A stretch of DNA of 64,000 nt, taken from NCBI GenBank assembly GCA_963664045.2, contig CAXXGT010000011.1:186001-250000 (forward strand), in the 5' to 3' direction. The position numbers were made by a program, and so were the translations under genes. This DNA comes from JAPPHA01 sp963664045 (GTDB lineage: Bacteria > Pseudomonadota > Alphaproteobacteria > Rhodobacterales > Rhodobacteraceae). This document shows positions 35,683-44,362 of the stretch, one piece after another (the stretch's first letter is position 1; each line of letters starts with the position of its first letter). The notes under the pieces were generated by a model. The model was given only the letters and a program-made list of their open reading frames with translations, was not told the DNA's origin and did no database searches.

Positions 35683-37242
35683 ATGGCAGCCTCTAGCAGT
35701 GATACAATCCTTGTCGTTGATTTTGGGTCACAGGTAACCCAGCTGATTGCCCGTCGCCTCAGGGAGGCCGGGTACCACTGTCTGATTTCACCGTTTCAAC
35801 GGGTCGACGGCTGTTTCATCGACAACCTTGGACCAGGTGCAATCATCCTGTCCGGCGGTCCAGCAAGCGTGACCGGATCGAACACCCCCCGGATTTCCGA
35901 CGATCTCTACGCAAAGGGCATTCCGATCCTCGGTATCTGTTACGGCCAGCAGCTGATGATGGCGCAACTCGGCGGAGCAGTCGAGGGCGGACTTGATGCC
36001 GAATTCGGGAGAGCCGACCTTTCGCACCCTGTGGAACAGCTGGACCTGCTCGACGAATGGTTCCGCGAAGGAACCGAACAGGTGTGGATGAGCCATGGCG
36101 ACAGGGTAACCCGTTTGGCTCCAGGTTTCAAAGCGTATTGCTCATCTCCTAACGCCCCGTATGCCGTGGTCGCTGACACGGCGCGAAAACTTTATGCAGT
36201 GCAATTCCATCCGGAGGTCTATCACACTCCGAACGGGCCGCGCTTGCTGACAAATTTCGCATCAATAGCAGGTTGCCGGCCCACCTGGACCATGAAGGCC
36301 TACCGTGACAAGGCGGTAGACGACATCAGGTCTGAGGTCGGCGACGGTCACGTCATTTGCGGGCTGTCGGGGGGAGTCGACAGCGCGGTGGCCGCCAAGC
36401 TTATCCACGAAGCCGTCGGAGACCGGTTAACCTGCATCTTCGTCGATACAGGACTGCTTCGCCAGAGCGAGGCGTCAGACGTGGTTCAGGCTTTCCGGGA
36501 CCATTTCAACGTGCCATTGTTACTGGCCGAAGAGCAGTCGTTGTTCCTCAAGGGCCTCAAGGGCGTGACCGATCCGGAGTCCAAGCGAAAGGTGATCGGC
36601 AGGCTTTTCATCGAAGTGTTCGAACGCTATGCCAAAACCGTCGATCGCGCGCAATTCCTTGCACAGGGAACGCTGTATCCAGACGTGATCGAAAGCGTCA
36701 GCGCCCTCGGCGGTCCTTCGGAAACGATCAAGTCCCACCATAACGTCGGCGGGCTTCCGGAGCGCATGGACCTGAAGTTGCTGGAACCGTTGCGCGAACT
36801 CTTCAAGGACGAGGTCCGGGCACTCGGGCGCGAACTGGGCCTTCCCGACGCAATTGTTGGCCGACACCCTTTTCCGGGTCCGGGCCTGGCCATTCGATGT
36901 CCCGGCGACGTGACCCGCGAAAAACTGGACACCCTGCAGGAAATCGACGCCATTTTCATCGACCAGATTCGCAGGTTTGGCCTCTACGACGAAATCTGGC
37001 AGGCATTCGCCGTCCTGCTGCCTGTCAGGACTGTCGGAGTCATGGGTGATTCGCGCAGCTATGACTACTCCTGTGCCCTTCGTGCAGTGACCTCCGTCGA
37101 TGGCATGACGGCGGATTCCTATCCTTTCACCCATGACTTTCTGACGCAGACCGCCAATCGCATCACCAACGAAGTCCGGGGCATCAACCGCGTGACCTAC
37201 GACCTGACGTCAAAGCCACCTGGGACGATCGAATGGGAGTAG
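35683..37242 (+). CDS. guaA: GMP synthase (glutamine-hydrolysing)
   Basis: At 519 residues it has the complete two-module enzyme. The class I glutaminase comes first: the Cys of LGICYGQQLM near 84-93 and the His/Glu of VQFHPEVYH near 177. The ATP-pyrophosphatase P-loop SGGVDSAVAAKL is near 228-239, and the dimerisation domain ends in the family's terminal IEWE. It converts XMP to GMP. It diverges from the MttB homologue with 114 bases between. A GC-rich hairpin followed by TTT comes about 40 bases after its stop. Confidence 0.98.
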   Translation: MAASSSDTILVVDFGSQVTQLIARRLREAGYHCLISPFQRVDGCFIDNLGPGAIILSGGPASVTGSNTPRISDDLYAKGIPILGICYGQQLMMAQLGGAVEGGLDAEFGRADLSHPVEQLDLLDEWFREGTEQVWMSHGDRVTRLAPGFKAYCSSPNAPYAVVADTARKLYAVQFHPEVYHTPNGPRLLTNFASIAGCRPTWTMKAYRDKAVDDIRSEVGDGHVICGLSGGVDSAVAAKLIHEAVGDRLTCIFVDTGLLRQSEASDVVQAFRDHFNVPLLLAEEQSLFLKGLKGVTDPESKRKVIGRLFIEVFERYAKTVDRAQFLAQGTLYPDVIESVSALGGPSETIKSHHNVGGLPERMDLKLLEPLRELFKDEVRALGRELGLPDAIVGRHPFPGPGLAIRCPGDVTREKLDTLQEIDAIFIDQIRRFGLYDEIWQAFAVLLPVRTVGVMGDSRSYDYSCALRAVTSVDGMTADSYPFTHDFLTQTANRITNEVRGINRVTYDLTSKPPGTIEWE

Positions 37243-37281
37243 GTAATTCTCCGCTTTCAACGATCAGGACGACCGTCCGAC

Positions 37282-37308
37282 CCGGCCGGCACCGGAGCGG
37301 GCCGGTTT
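37282..37308 (+). terminator. Possible weak terminator after guaA
   Basis: CCGGCC (37282-37287) and GGCCGG (37300-37305) can pair around a 12-base loop, followed by only three T. It is short, and the next gene starts at 37316, so termination would be partial at best. Confidence 0.3.
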
Positions 37309-37315
37309 CTGCCGG

Positions 37316-38203
37316 ATGAACATGTCCGCACCTGTTCGTTCCGCAATATGGATGTCAGGCGCCATGGTTTCGTTCATGCTCATGGCCATTTCGGGACGGG
37401 AACTTGCAGGACGGCTCGATACCTTCGAAATCATGTTCTTCCGTTCGCTGATCGGAATCGGGATCGTCATTGGGGCATGTGCATGGTCGGGAACGCTCAA
37501 CCGGATATCCTCCAGACGATTCGGGCTGCACGTAATTCGCAATGCCTTTCACTTCCTCGGGCAGAATCTCTGGCTTTACGCGGTAACAGTCATTCCGTTG
37601 TCACAACTGTTCGCGTTCGAGTTTTCCACGCCGCTCTGGGTCGCCTTGTTCGCGCCGCTTTTCCTTGCGGAACGCCTGACGTCAACACGACTGCTTGCCG
37701 CGGGATTGGGATTCGCGGGAATCCTCATGATTGCCCGCCCCGGGACGGCACCGATCACACCCGGCATCATTGCGGCGGGTTTCTGCGCCGTAGGGTTCGC
37801 GGGGGCCGTCATTGCGACCAAGCTGCTTTCGCGAACCGAGAGCATCGCATCGATCCTGTTCTGGCTCGTCGCCATGCAAGCTGTCTTTGGCCTGGTTGCA
37901 GCCGGAATGGACCTTCGCATGAGGCTGCCGCAAACGGACGATCTGATCTGGGTTTTCCTCATCGGGCTGTGCGGACTCGCCGCCCATTTCTGCATGACCA
38001 AGGCCTTGACACTTGCGCCCGCAACTGTCGTCGGGCCGCTCGACTTCCTTCGCCTTCCCCTGATCGCGGTGGTCGGATACCTCCTGTACGACGAGCCTGC
38101 CGAGTTGCTGGTTTTCGTCGGCGCCATCGTCGTGTTCGGCGCCAACTACCTGAATGTCCGCGCCGAACACCGCTCATTGGCTCGGAAAACGGCAGTTTCT
38201 TGA
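37316..38203 (+). CDS. DMT-superfamily (EamA) transporter
   Basis: The 295-residue membrane protein has ten predicted hydrophobic segments in two EamA halves, beginning SAIWMSGAMVSFMLMAISGRELAG. The end of each half carries the family pattern (LWVALFAPLFLAERLT near 107-122; LIAVVGYLLYDEPAELLVFVGA near 250-271), where an acidic residue follows a short loop. It probably exports or exchanges a small metabolite. Substrate cannot be told. It lies 74 bases after guaA and 34 bases before the P-loop protein gene. Confidence 0.9.
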   Translation: MNMSAPVRSAIWMSGAMVSFMLMAISGRELAGRLDTFEIMFFRSLIGIGIVIGACAWSGTLNRISSRRFGLHVIRNAFHFLGQNLWLYAVTVIPLSQLFAFEFSTPLWVALFAPLFLAERLTSTRLLAAGLGFAGILMIARPGTAPITPGIIAAGFCAVGFAGAVIATKLLSRTESIASILFWLVAMQAVFGLVAAGMDLRMRLPQTDDLIWVFLIGLCGLAAHFCMTKALTLAPATVVGPLDFLRLPLIAVVGYLLYDEPAELLVFVGAIVVFGANYLNVRAEHRSLARKTAVS

Positions 38204-38237
38204 TCTTTTCTGCTGTTTCAGGGTAGCAGCCTGTTTC

Positions 38238-39149
38238 ATGAGCAACTTGGACCAACGGCCCCACCTGATCCATGCCTCCGGCAACGCCTGGCGGTCGGCG
38301 CGCCGGAAGCAGGTTGTCATTTTCGGGATGTCAGGCCTTGGAAAGACTCATATTTCGGACATCCTGCGGAAATCCGGGGCCTGGTTTCACTATTCCGTCG
38401 ATTATCGAATCGGCACCCGGTACATGGGCGAGTACATCGTCGACAACTTCAAGAAGAAGGCGATGAAGGTTCCGTTTCTCGCGGAACTTCTCCGGTCCGA
38501 CAGTATCGACATTTCCTCGAATATCCGGTTTGACAACCTGGAGCCCCTGTCCACCTACATCGGAAAGCCAGGCGACCCCGAAAAGGGAGGGATTCCGTTC
38601 GACGAGTTCATGATTCGCCAGGGGCAGCATCTCCAGGCGGAAATCGACGCAATGCGCGAGACAGAACATTTCGCAAGGCGGGCGAAGGACATTTACGATT
38701 ACGACTGCTTCATCTGCGACACGTCCGGGTCCCTGATCGAGGTCGTGGACCCGCACGACATTGAAGACCCGGTGATCAGCAGGCTGTTCAGTGTCATGCT
38801 GCCGGTCTGGATCAAGGGAAGCGACACGCACATACAGATGCTGATCGACAGGTTTTGCCGCGACCCGAAACCGATGTATTATCAACCCGAATTCGCGCGC
38901 GCGCTCTGGGACGAGTTCCTGGCAATGGAGCAGTGTTCACCCGAGACCGCCGATCCGGACCAATTCATCAGGTGGGGATACGAACGTCTACTGGCATACC
39001 GAATTCCCAAGTACACGGCGCTGGCCGAAAACTGGGGCGTGGCGATTTCGGCAGACGACGTCAGCCGTGTTCGACATTCGGATGATTTCGTGGACATCGT
39101 CGCCGATGCAATTGACCGGCAGGTTCAGCCCGCACAACCGGGCGCATAG
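38238..39149 (+). CDS. P-loop ATPase/kinase-like protein encoded next to metA
   Basis: The 303-residue protein has a Walker A motif FGMSGLGKTHISDIL near residues 28-42 and a Walker B-like hydrophobic strand YDCFICDTSGSLIEVVDP near 154-171. The rest is alpha/beta, with a helical C-terminus. It resembles hypothetical ATPases found before metA in alphaproteobacteria. A nucleotide kinase or regulatory ATPase is possible; no function is established. The ATG at 38238 is chosen as the first methionine of the conserved part. metA follows after 16 bases, so the two are co-transcribed. Confidence 0.8.
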   Translation: MSNLDQRPHLIHASGNAWRSARRKQVVIFGMSGLGKTHISDILRKSGAWFHYSVDYRIGTRYMGEYIVDNFKKKAMKVPFLAELLRSDSIDISSNIRFDNLEPLSTYIGKPGDPEKGGIPFDEFMIRQGQHLQAEIDAMRETEHFARRAKDIYDYDCFICDTSGSLIEVVDPHDIEDPVISRLFSVMLPVWIKGSDTHIQMLIDRFCRDPKPMYYQPEFARALWDEFLAMEQCSPETADPDQFIRWGYERLLAYRIPKYTALAENWGVAISADDVSRVRHSDDFVDIVADAIDRQVQPAQPGA

Positions 39150-39165
39150 TCGAGGCCGGAAACCG

Positions 39166-40104
39166 ATGCCAATCACCATCCCAGAAGAGCTCCCGGCATT
39201 CGATATCCTTCGGAACGAGGGCGTCATGGTCATGTCCGAGGGACGGGCCATACGCCAGGACATTCGACCGCTTAAGATCGGGTTGGTCAACTTGATGCCG
39301 AAGAAGGTTCAGACCGAGACGCAGTTCGCCAGGGTAATCGGTGCGACTCCCTTGCAGATCGAATTGACCCTGATTCGCATGTCTTACCACCGGTCGAAGA
39401 ATGCGCCAGCTGGTCACATGGAAGCCTTTTACCGTACGTTCCAGGAGGTGAAGACGCAAAAGTTCGACGGGCTGATCATCACTGGCGCTCCCATTGAACA
39501 TCTCGAGTTCACGGACGTCACCTATTGGGACGAGTTCGTCGAAATGATCAACTGGACCCAGACCAATGTGCACGCGACGTTCGGCATCTGCTGGGCCGGT
39601 ATGGCGATGCTCAATTTCCATTACGGCGTGACAAAACGCATGCTCGACGAAAAATTGTTCGGCTGTTTTCGCCACTGGACGATCGCTCCTTCGTCTCCCT
39701 ATCTTCGCGGCTTTTCCGACGACCTGGTTGTTCCAGTCAGTCGCTGGACCGAAATGTGCCCGCGCGAAATTCGGGCGAGTCACGAACTCGACATACTCAT
39801 CGAGTCACCTGTCACCGGACCATGCCTGATCGAGGACAAGGCGCACCGCTCGCTCTACATGTTCAATCATCTCGAATACGACAGCGATACGCTAAGGCAG
39901 GAGTACGAACGGGACGTCAGCGCTGGCTCTTCCATCGAGGTTCCGGTCGACTACTTCCCCGAAAATGACGCCTCCAGTCCGCCACAGAACCGCTGGAGGG
40001 CCCACGGCCACCTGCTGTACGGGAACTGGATCAACCAGATTTACCAGACCGTACCGTTCGACATCGCGCTGGTTGGATCCGGCGCATGTGCAGAGCCAGC
40101 CTGA
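39166..40104 (+). CDS. metA: Homoserine O-acetyltransferase (MetA family)
   Basis: The 312-residue protein is MetA, first step of methionine synthesis from homoserine. Features: PLKIGLVNLMPKKVQTETQ at 35-53, nucleophile Cys142 in FGICWAGMAM, and the His/Glu dyad in the C-terminal half (FNHLEYDSDTL near 232). Residue 111 is Glu (ITGAPIEHLEF). In studied members Glu at this position favours acetyl-CoA and Gly favours succinyl-CoA, so an acetyltransferase (MetAA) is predicted even though annotation tools may call it a succinyltransferase. The ATG at 39166 follows the ATPase gene by 16 bases. Confidence 0.93.
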   Translation: MPITIPEELPAFDILRNEGVMVMSEGRAIRQDIRPLKIGLVNLMPKKVQTETQFARVIGATPLQIELTLIRMSYHRSKNAPAGHMEAFYRTFQEVKTQKFDGLIITGAPIEHLEFTDVTYWDEFVEMINWTQTNVHATFGICWAGMAMLNFHYGVTKRMLDEKLFGCFRHWTIAPSSPYLRGFSDDLVVPVSRWTEMCPREIRASHELDILIESPVTGPCLIEDKAHRSLYMFNHLEYDSDTLRQEYERDVSAGSSIEVPVDYFPENDASSPPQNRWRAHGHLLYGNWINQIYQTVPFDIALVGSGACAEPA

Positions 40105-40302
40105 ACTACGGAGCATCGAACCGTTCAACGCGCGACATGCGCGGCCGAATTGGATATCAGGTGCTCGAAATTGACGGCGTGAGCGACTCCTGTCCGGGCA
40201 GACGTTCGCGCCGAATCGGACGCACGCGAAAAAAAGGGCGGTGTGTCATTTTGCGTCGGCGTGATGTACGTTCCGACGTGATATAGAACAGGGAGGGTTG
40301 TC

Positions 40303-41187
40303 GTGGCTGACGAATCCTATCCCAAACCGTTCGATGGCGGCATAACAAGATTCTACGAGCGATTCGCACCGGAGGACGTCCGGAGCGCGGTCAAGAGTGC
40401 GCGCCGCAACAGCATTCTCAACCCGTCCTATCCCTACAAGAAACGTTGGCCGCGAAAAGAATACAACGCGATGCTGTATGGCCTGCAAGTCGAACCCGGA
40501 AAACTCCAGACCTGGGTCAAGGCAGAAGGAGCGCGTATCGTCGTCGTCATCGAAGGTCGCGACGCGGTGGGAAAAGGCGGCACCATCAAGCGGTTTCGCG
40601 AGTTCATGAATCCCCGCGGCGCCCGGGTCGTGGCGCTTGGCAAGCCTTCAGACCAGGAACGCAACCAGTGGTTCTTCCAGCGTTACATTCTTCACTTGCC
40701 GAATGCCGGTGAAATCGTTTTTTTCGACCGGTCCTGGTACAACCGCGGCGTCATCGACCACGTATTCGGATTCTGTCGGCCCAGTGAGCGCGAACGGTTC
40801 TTCAACCAGGTCAACGAGTTCGAGCACATGATCGTCAGCGACGGCATATGCCTCGTCAAGATCTGGCTAAACATCGGGAGGGCCGAACAATTGCGCAGGT
40901 TTCTCGTCCGGGAGTCGGACCGGCTGAAACACTGGAAGCTCTCGAAGGTCGACGTTGCGGGGCTGTACAAGTGGGACGGGTTTACGGCTGCAATACGAGA
41001 GACTTTCGAGCGGTCTGACAGTTCATGGGCTCCCTGGCGGGTCATTCTGGGCGACGACAAGCGCCGGGCCCGGGTCGCCGCGATCCAGTCGGTTCTCGAC
41101 AGGGTGCATTATCCGGACAAGGACGTAACGATCGCCCACGGACCTGACCCGAAAATCTCCGTTGGAACGCGGATGTTTGATGCCTAG
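40303..41187 (+). CDS. ppk2: Polyphosphate kinase 2 family protein
   Basis: The 294-residue protein has PPK2 motifs: Walker A VIEGRDAVGKGGTIKRF near 82-98, lid region FDRSWYNRGVIDHVFGF near 142-158, and conserved basic residues in DRLKHWKLS near 206-214. It uses polyphosphate to phosphorylate nucleoside diphosphates (or mono-). The size fits a single-domain class I enzyme. A GTG start at 40303 is supported by GGGAGGG 6 bases upstream. The gene overlaps the following TetR regulator by 8 bases. Confidence 0.95.
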   Translation: MADESYPKPFDGGITRFYERFAPEDVRSAVKSARRNSILNPSYPYKKRWPRKEYNAMLYGLQVEPGKLQTWVKAEGARIVVVIEGRDAVGKGGTIKRFREFMNPRGARVVALGKPSDQERNQWFFQRYILHLPNAGEIVFFDRSWYNRGVIDHVFGFCRPSERERFFNQVNEFEHMIVSDGICLVKIWLNIGRAEQLRRFLVRESDRLKHWKLSKVDVAGLYKWDGFTAAIRETFERSDSSWAPWRVILGDDKRRARVAAIQSVLDRVHYPDKDVTIAHGPDPKISVGTRMFDA

Positions 41188-41815
41188 CAGCCGAAGAGGA
41201 TATCACCACGGCAATCTCAGGGAAGCGCTGGTCATGGCGACGCTGGAACTGATCGAGTCGAGGGGTCCGCTCGGGTTTACGCTTTCGGAGGCAGCGCGGC
41301 GAGCCGGTGTGTCGCCCGCGGCGCCGTACAGGCATTTCAGCGGCCGGGACGAACTCATTGCCGAGGTTGCGCGCCAGGGATTCGAAATCTTCGCCGACCT
41401 TCTCGAATTTGCTCACGCAAAGGGCGGTCCGTCAGCACTGGCTTCGTTCGAAAACGTCGGCCGGGCTTATCTGACCTTCGCGCAAAAGAACCCGGGCCAC
41501 TATATCGCCATGTTCGAGAGCGGCATTTCGATCAATGCAAATCCGGAACTCGCAGCGGTTGCCAATCGCGCGATGAGCGTCCTCGCCCGTTCTGCCGATG
41601 AACTTTCCCGCAGGCTTCCACGAAACCGAAGGCCTCCAGGTTCGATGGTCAGCCAGCACATCTGGGCAATGAGCCACGGTGTCGTCGAACTGTTCGCCCG
41701 CGGCGCTCCCGGGGCCCGCTCGTCGTTTTCACCGGAAGAACTGCTCGAAGCGGGCGTGGGGATCTACCTGCGCGGGCTCGGCATCATTCCATCCGATTCG
41801 CAAACGAAAGGCTGA
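41180..41815 (+). CDS. TetR/AcrR family transcriptional regulator
   Basis: The 211-residue protein has the TetR helix-turn-helix at residues 12-58: GNLREALVMATLELIES, then LSEAARRAGVSPAAPYRHF. The C-terminal part, with YLTFAQKNPGHYIAMFESG, is of the WHG ligand-domain type. It starts inside the end of ppk2 (ATG at 41180), so the two are translated from one message. Its target is not apparent; autoregulation of ppk2 is possible. Confidence 0.92.
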   Translation: MPSSRRGYHHGNLREALVMATLELIESRGPLGFTLSEAARRAGVSPAAPYRHFSGRDELIAEVARQGFEIFADLLEFAHAKGGPSALASFENVGRAYLTFAQKNPGHYIAMFESGISINANPELAAVANRAMSVLARSADELSRRLPRNRRPPGSMVSQHIWAMSHGVVELFARGAPGARSSFSPEELLEAGVGIYLRGLGIIPSDSQTKG

Positions 41816-41998
41816 TTGCCGTAATCCAAAATCCGTACACGGGAGCGTATTTTCGCGCGCGTGGCGGCGTTCCGTTCTCCTGGCACTGCAATTGCGCCAC
41901 TATCTGGTTGATGACATTGCGAATTTTCGAAGCGGGACCAGCGAAGCGCCGGCGAACGGCACAGATTGGCATTTTCAAACATGGGCATCGTTGAAGCG

Positions 41999-43456
41999 TC
42001 ACCACTCGGAGAGTCGGGGCGGCAGAGGATCCGAGGTAAAGGCCATGCGATGGGTAAGCTGCGAAAGGAGTTCTGCTTTTTGCGGCAGCGAATCGGGAAC
42101 CAGCCAAAGGTTGTTCATCTCCAACGGATCGCTGACGAGATCGTATAGCTCGCCATCGTCATGGGCATGATCCACAACGATTTTGTGGGTTTCGGTTCGC
42201 AGCATCGTCAATTGGGCCGCCGGCCTGACGTGATAGGGCATTGCATTATAGTACTCGCAATAGATCGATTGATCTCCTTCGAAGGGCACATCCCGATCCC
42301 TGAGCCAGTCATAAACCGACCGCCCCTGCATTCCCGGGTGCGGCTGCTGACCGGCTGCCTCCAGCAGTGTCGGCGCCAGATGGACCAGTTCGAAGAGACC
42401 ATCAAAGCGCCTGGGGACGAATTTGCCCGGGAACCTGACGATAAGCGGAACACGAATTAGCGGATCATAAAAATAGGGACCCTTCAAATAGATGTTGTGA
42501 TCCCCCATCATCTCTCCATGGTCGGACATGAAGACGACAAGGGTGTTTTCTGCCTGATCGGTCTTGTTCAATGCATCGAGGACACGGCCAACCTGTTGGT
42601 CAACATGTTCACACATTGCCCAATAGGCCGCCTTGACCATCTTATGGTCCAAAGTACCCATCTGTTGGCGTCCGAACCCGCCGATAAAGCTTTTGACCTG
42701 ACCGTATGCACCTTCTGAATCCGTTTGCTGGTAAACCGGTTTGCGGCTGAGATCATCATCCATGGCGTGGGGCATCGGGACTTCCTCCAGCCGGTCCAGG
42801 TATGGCGCCAGGAAGGACGGCGGCGGATCAAACGGATGGTGCGGTGCGAATATGTTCGCCATGTAGAACCAAGGGGTGTCGCGTGAAGCGTGTTTCGAGA
42901 TGAATTCGGCTGCACGCGTCGCACACCACGCCGCCTCGGTCGAATTCTCCGGCATGCCGTTTTGCACCCACGGTGACAATTCGTGGGGCGTGGTTCGATA
43001 CTCCAAACCCTTGTCGGTGAGAAAGCGGGTGTAGTCCGAGTTCATTCCCCAAAGATCTGATGGCGCCTGCGCCCAATTGAATTCGCTGAAGCCGTCATCG
43101 ATCCTTGGTTCCGTGGTCGTGGCGATTTCCGGGGCTCCGGGCGCGAGATGGAACTTCCCCACCAATCCGGCATCGTATCCCGCATCGGCCACCAGTCGAG
43201 AGATCGGCTTTTCCGTCGGCGGCATGATCTGGCCGTTCTGCCGCAGTCGGGTCGTCCGCGGATACCGCCCGGTCAGAAAACTTCCCCTGCTTGGCGAGCA
43301 GACCGGGCTTTGGACAAAGGCGTTTTCGAACAAGACGCCCTGTTCGGCGAGGCGGTCAATGTTGGGTGTCGAGACAATCGGGTTGCCATAGCAGCCAAGC
43401 GTGTCCGTCCGTTGCTGGTCGGTGCAGAGAATCAAGATGTTCGGACGCTGCCGCAT
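41999..43456 (-). CDS. Sulfatase (type I, formylglycine-dependent)
   Basis: The 485-residue protein begins MRQRPNILILCTDQQRTDTLG with metal-binding Asp13 (and Gln14). The sulfatase signature Cys53-Ser-Pro-Ser-Arg, converted to formylglycine by a maturase, is followed by GSFLTGRYP. VVFMSDHGEMMGDH near 310 supplies further calcium ligands. It resembles choline-sulfatases and aryl/alkyl sulfatases. No signal peptide is seen, so it acts in the cytoplasm on imported esters. GGAG is 7 bases before the ATG at 43456. It is divergent from an IclR regulator and a TauABC-type transporter, which probably imports its substrate. The formylglycine-generating enzyme is not in the window. Confidence 0.94.
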   Translation of the reverse strand: MRQRPNILILCTDQQRTDTLGCYGNPIVSTPNIDRLAEQGVLFENAFVQSPVCSPSRGSFLTGRYPRTTRLRQNGQIMPPTEKPISRLVADAGYDAGLVGKFHLAPGAPEIATTTEPRIDDGFSEFNWAQAPSDLWGMNSDYTRFLTDKGLEYRTTPHELSPWVQNGMPENSTEAAWCATRAAEFISKHASRDTPWFYMANIFAPHHPFDPPPSFLAPYLDRLEEVPMPHAMDDDLSRKPVYQQTDSEGAYGQVKSFIGGFGRQQMGTLDHKMVKAAYWAMCEHVDQQVGRVLDALNKTDQAENTLVVFMSDHGEMMGDHNIYLKGPYFYDPLIRVPLIVRFPGKFVPRRFDGLFELVHLAPTLLEAAGQQPHPGMQGRSVYDWLRDRDVPFEGDQSIYCEYYNAMPYHVRPAAQLTMLRTETHKIVVDHAHDDGELYDLVSDPLEMNNLWLVPDSLPQKAELLSQLTHRMAFTSDPLPPRLSEW

Positions 43457-43517
43457 TTCAACACTCCGACTGTCGGATCCAAGCCTATTGACGGAGAAAA
43501 CCCATTTGGCTACCCTG

Positions 43518-43552
43518 TCAATAATGAAAGCAATTACTTTCAATAATGAAAG
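43518..43552. repeat. Direct repeat TCAATAATGAAAG, two copies 22 bases apart
   Basis: TCAATAATGAAAG occurs at 43518-43530 and again at 43540-43552. A spacing of two helical turns would let two regulator dimers bind the same DNA face. The second copy forms the core of the palindrome at 43536-43553. Confidence 0.8.
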
Positions 43553-44342
43553 TCAAGTGTGCGCGACGCATGGGCAAATCAAGCCAAACGCATTATCGAC
43601 CGGGCGCAGATCATTGCGATTGATGGAAATCCTTGCCCGGCCACCGCATGAAAGAAGCTTTTCGGATCTCGCTGAAGAAATGGACCTGTCCGGTGCCTCT
43701 CTGACCCGGCTGCTCAAAATGCTGGTCGACGAGGATTGGATCCGTCAGCGGCAAACAAGCAACCGCTACACGTTAGGATACCGAGCGCAGCGATTTGGGC
43801 ACGCGCTGCGAGGCTTCGGACTGCAAAACACGCAGGTACAGGGAACCGTTGCCAGCCTGGCTTACAATGTCGGTCACTCTGCCTGTTTGGCCTCCTACCA
43901 GGGCGACTATTTTGTCATCACCGCAAAGACCGAGATTCATTATGGCTATCATTTCATCGACGTTTTCGCGCCGAATACGGACTGGATAGACAACGGTATG
44001 GGCCAGGTCCTCCTGGCTTACCAACCCGATGGAGTCGCCAAAGCGATTTATGATCGGCAGTACGGAATCGAACTTCCAGATACCCACCTTGAAGGATTCC
44101 AGCGAATCCGGGACCAAGGGCATCTTGTCCGGCGCGAGGGCTCTGTCACGCGATTCTCCGTCGGTTTATCGAATCAAGTCACCAGACAGGTCAGGGATGT
44201 GATTTCAGTCGCGGCCCTGAACTCAAGCTCCGTGGATGTCGAAGAAATCCTGACCCAGGTAACCATTGCCGCTTCCGAAGCAGCTAACCAGCTTCCGGAA
44301 GTATCACAGGTGTCGGCAAGTCTCGGGAATGCAAATCTGTAA
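43524..44342 (+). CDS. IclR family transcriptional regulator
   Basis: With the start at 43524 it has 272 residues. The winged helix-turn-helix (FSDLAEEMDLSGASLTRLLK) is at about 48-67, and the IclR effector domain ends with AALNSSSVDVEEILTQVTIAASE. No ribosome binding site precedes 43524, and the operator-like palindrome lies just inside. The in-frame GTG at 43557 (GAAAG upstream) would leave the palindrome untranslated and keep the whole DNA-binding domain. It probably senses a sulfate ester or its alcohol. It is followed after 20 bases by the binding-protein gene, so it may be co-transcribed with the transporter. Confidence 0.9.
   Translation: MKAITFNNESQVCATHGQIKPNALSTGRRSLRLMEILARPPHERSFSDLAEEMDLSGASLTRLLKMLVDEDWIRQRQTSNRYTLGYRAQRFGHALRGFGLQNTQVQGTVASLAYNVGHSACLASYQGDYFVITAKTEIHYGYHFIDVFAPNTDWIDNGMGQVLLAYQPDGVAKAIYDRQYGIELPDTHLEGFQRIRDQGHLVRREGSVTRFSVGLSNQVTRQVRDVISVAALNSSSVDVEEILTQVTIAASEAANQLPEVSQVSASLGNANL
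43536..43553. promoter_or_regulatory. Candidate IclR operator between the sulfatase and IclR genes
   Basis: ACTTTCA-ATAA-TGAAAGT is a perfect 7-bp inverted repeat. It lies 80-97 bases upstream of the leftward sulfatase start, the right place to control the divergent promoters. It overlaps codons 5-10 of the IclR gene if that gene starts at 43524, which argues for a later start. The regulator next to it is the obvious candidate to bind it. Confidence 0.55.
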
Positions 44343-44362
44343 CAGGGAGAAGGAATGAAACA

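Noticed and set aside
40105..40302. Riboswitch or small gene between metA and ppk2
   Set aside because: No conserved SAM-riboswitch elements and no coding frame with a start site; it is just the ppk2 leader.
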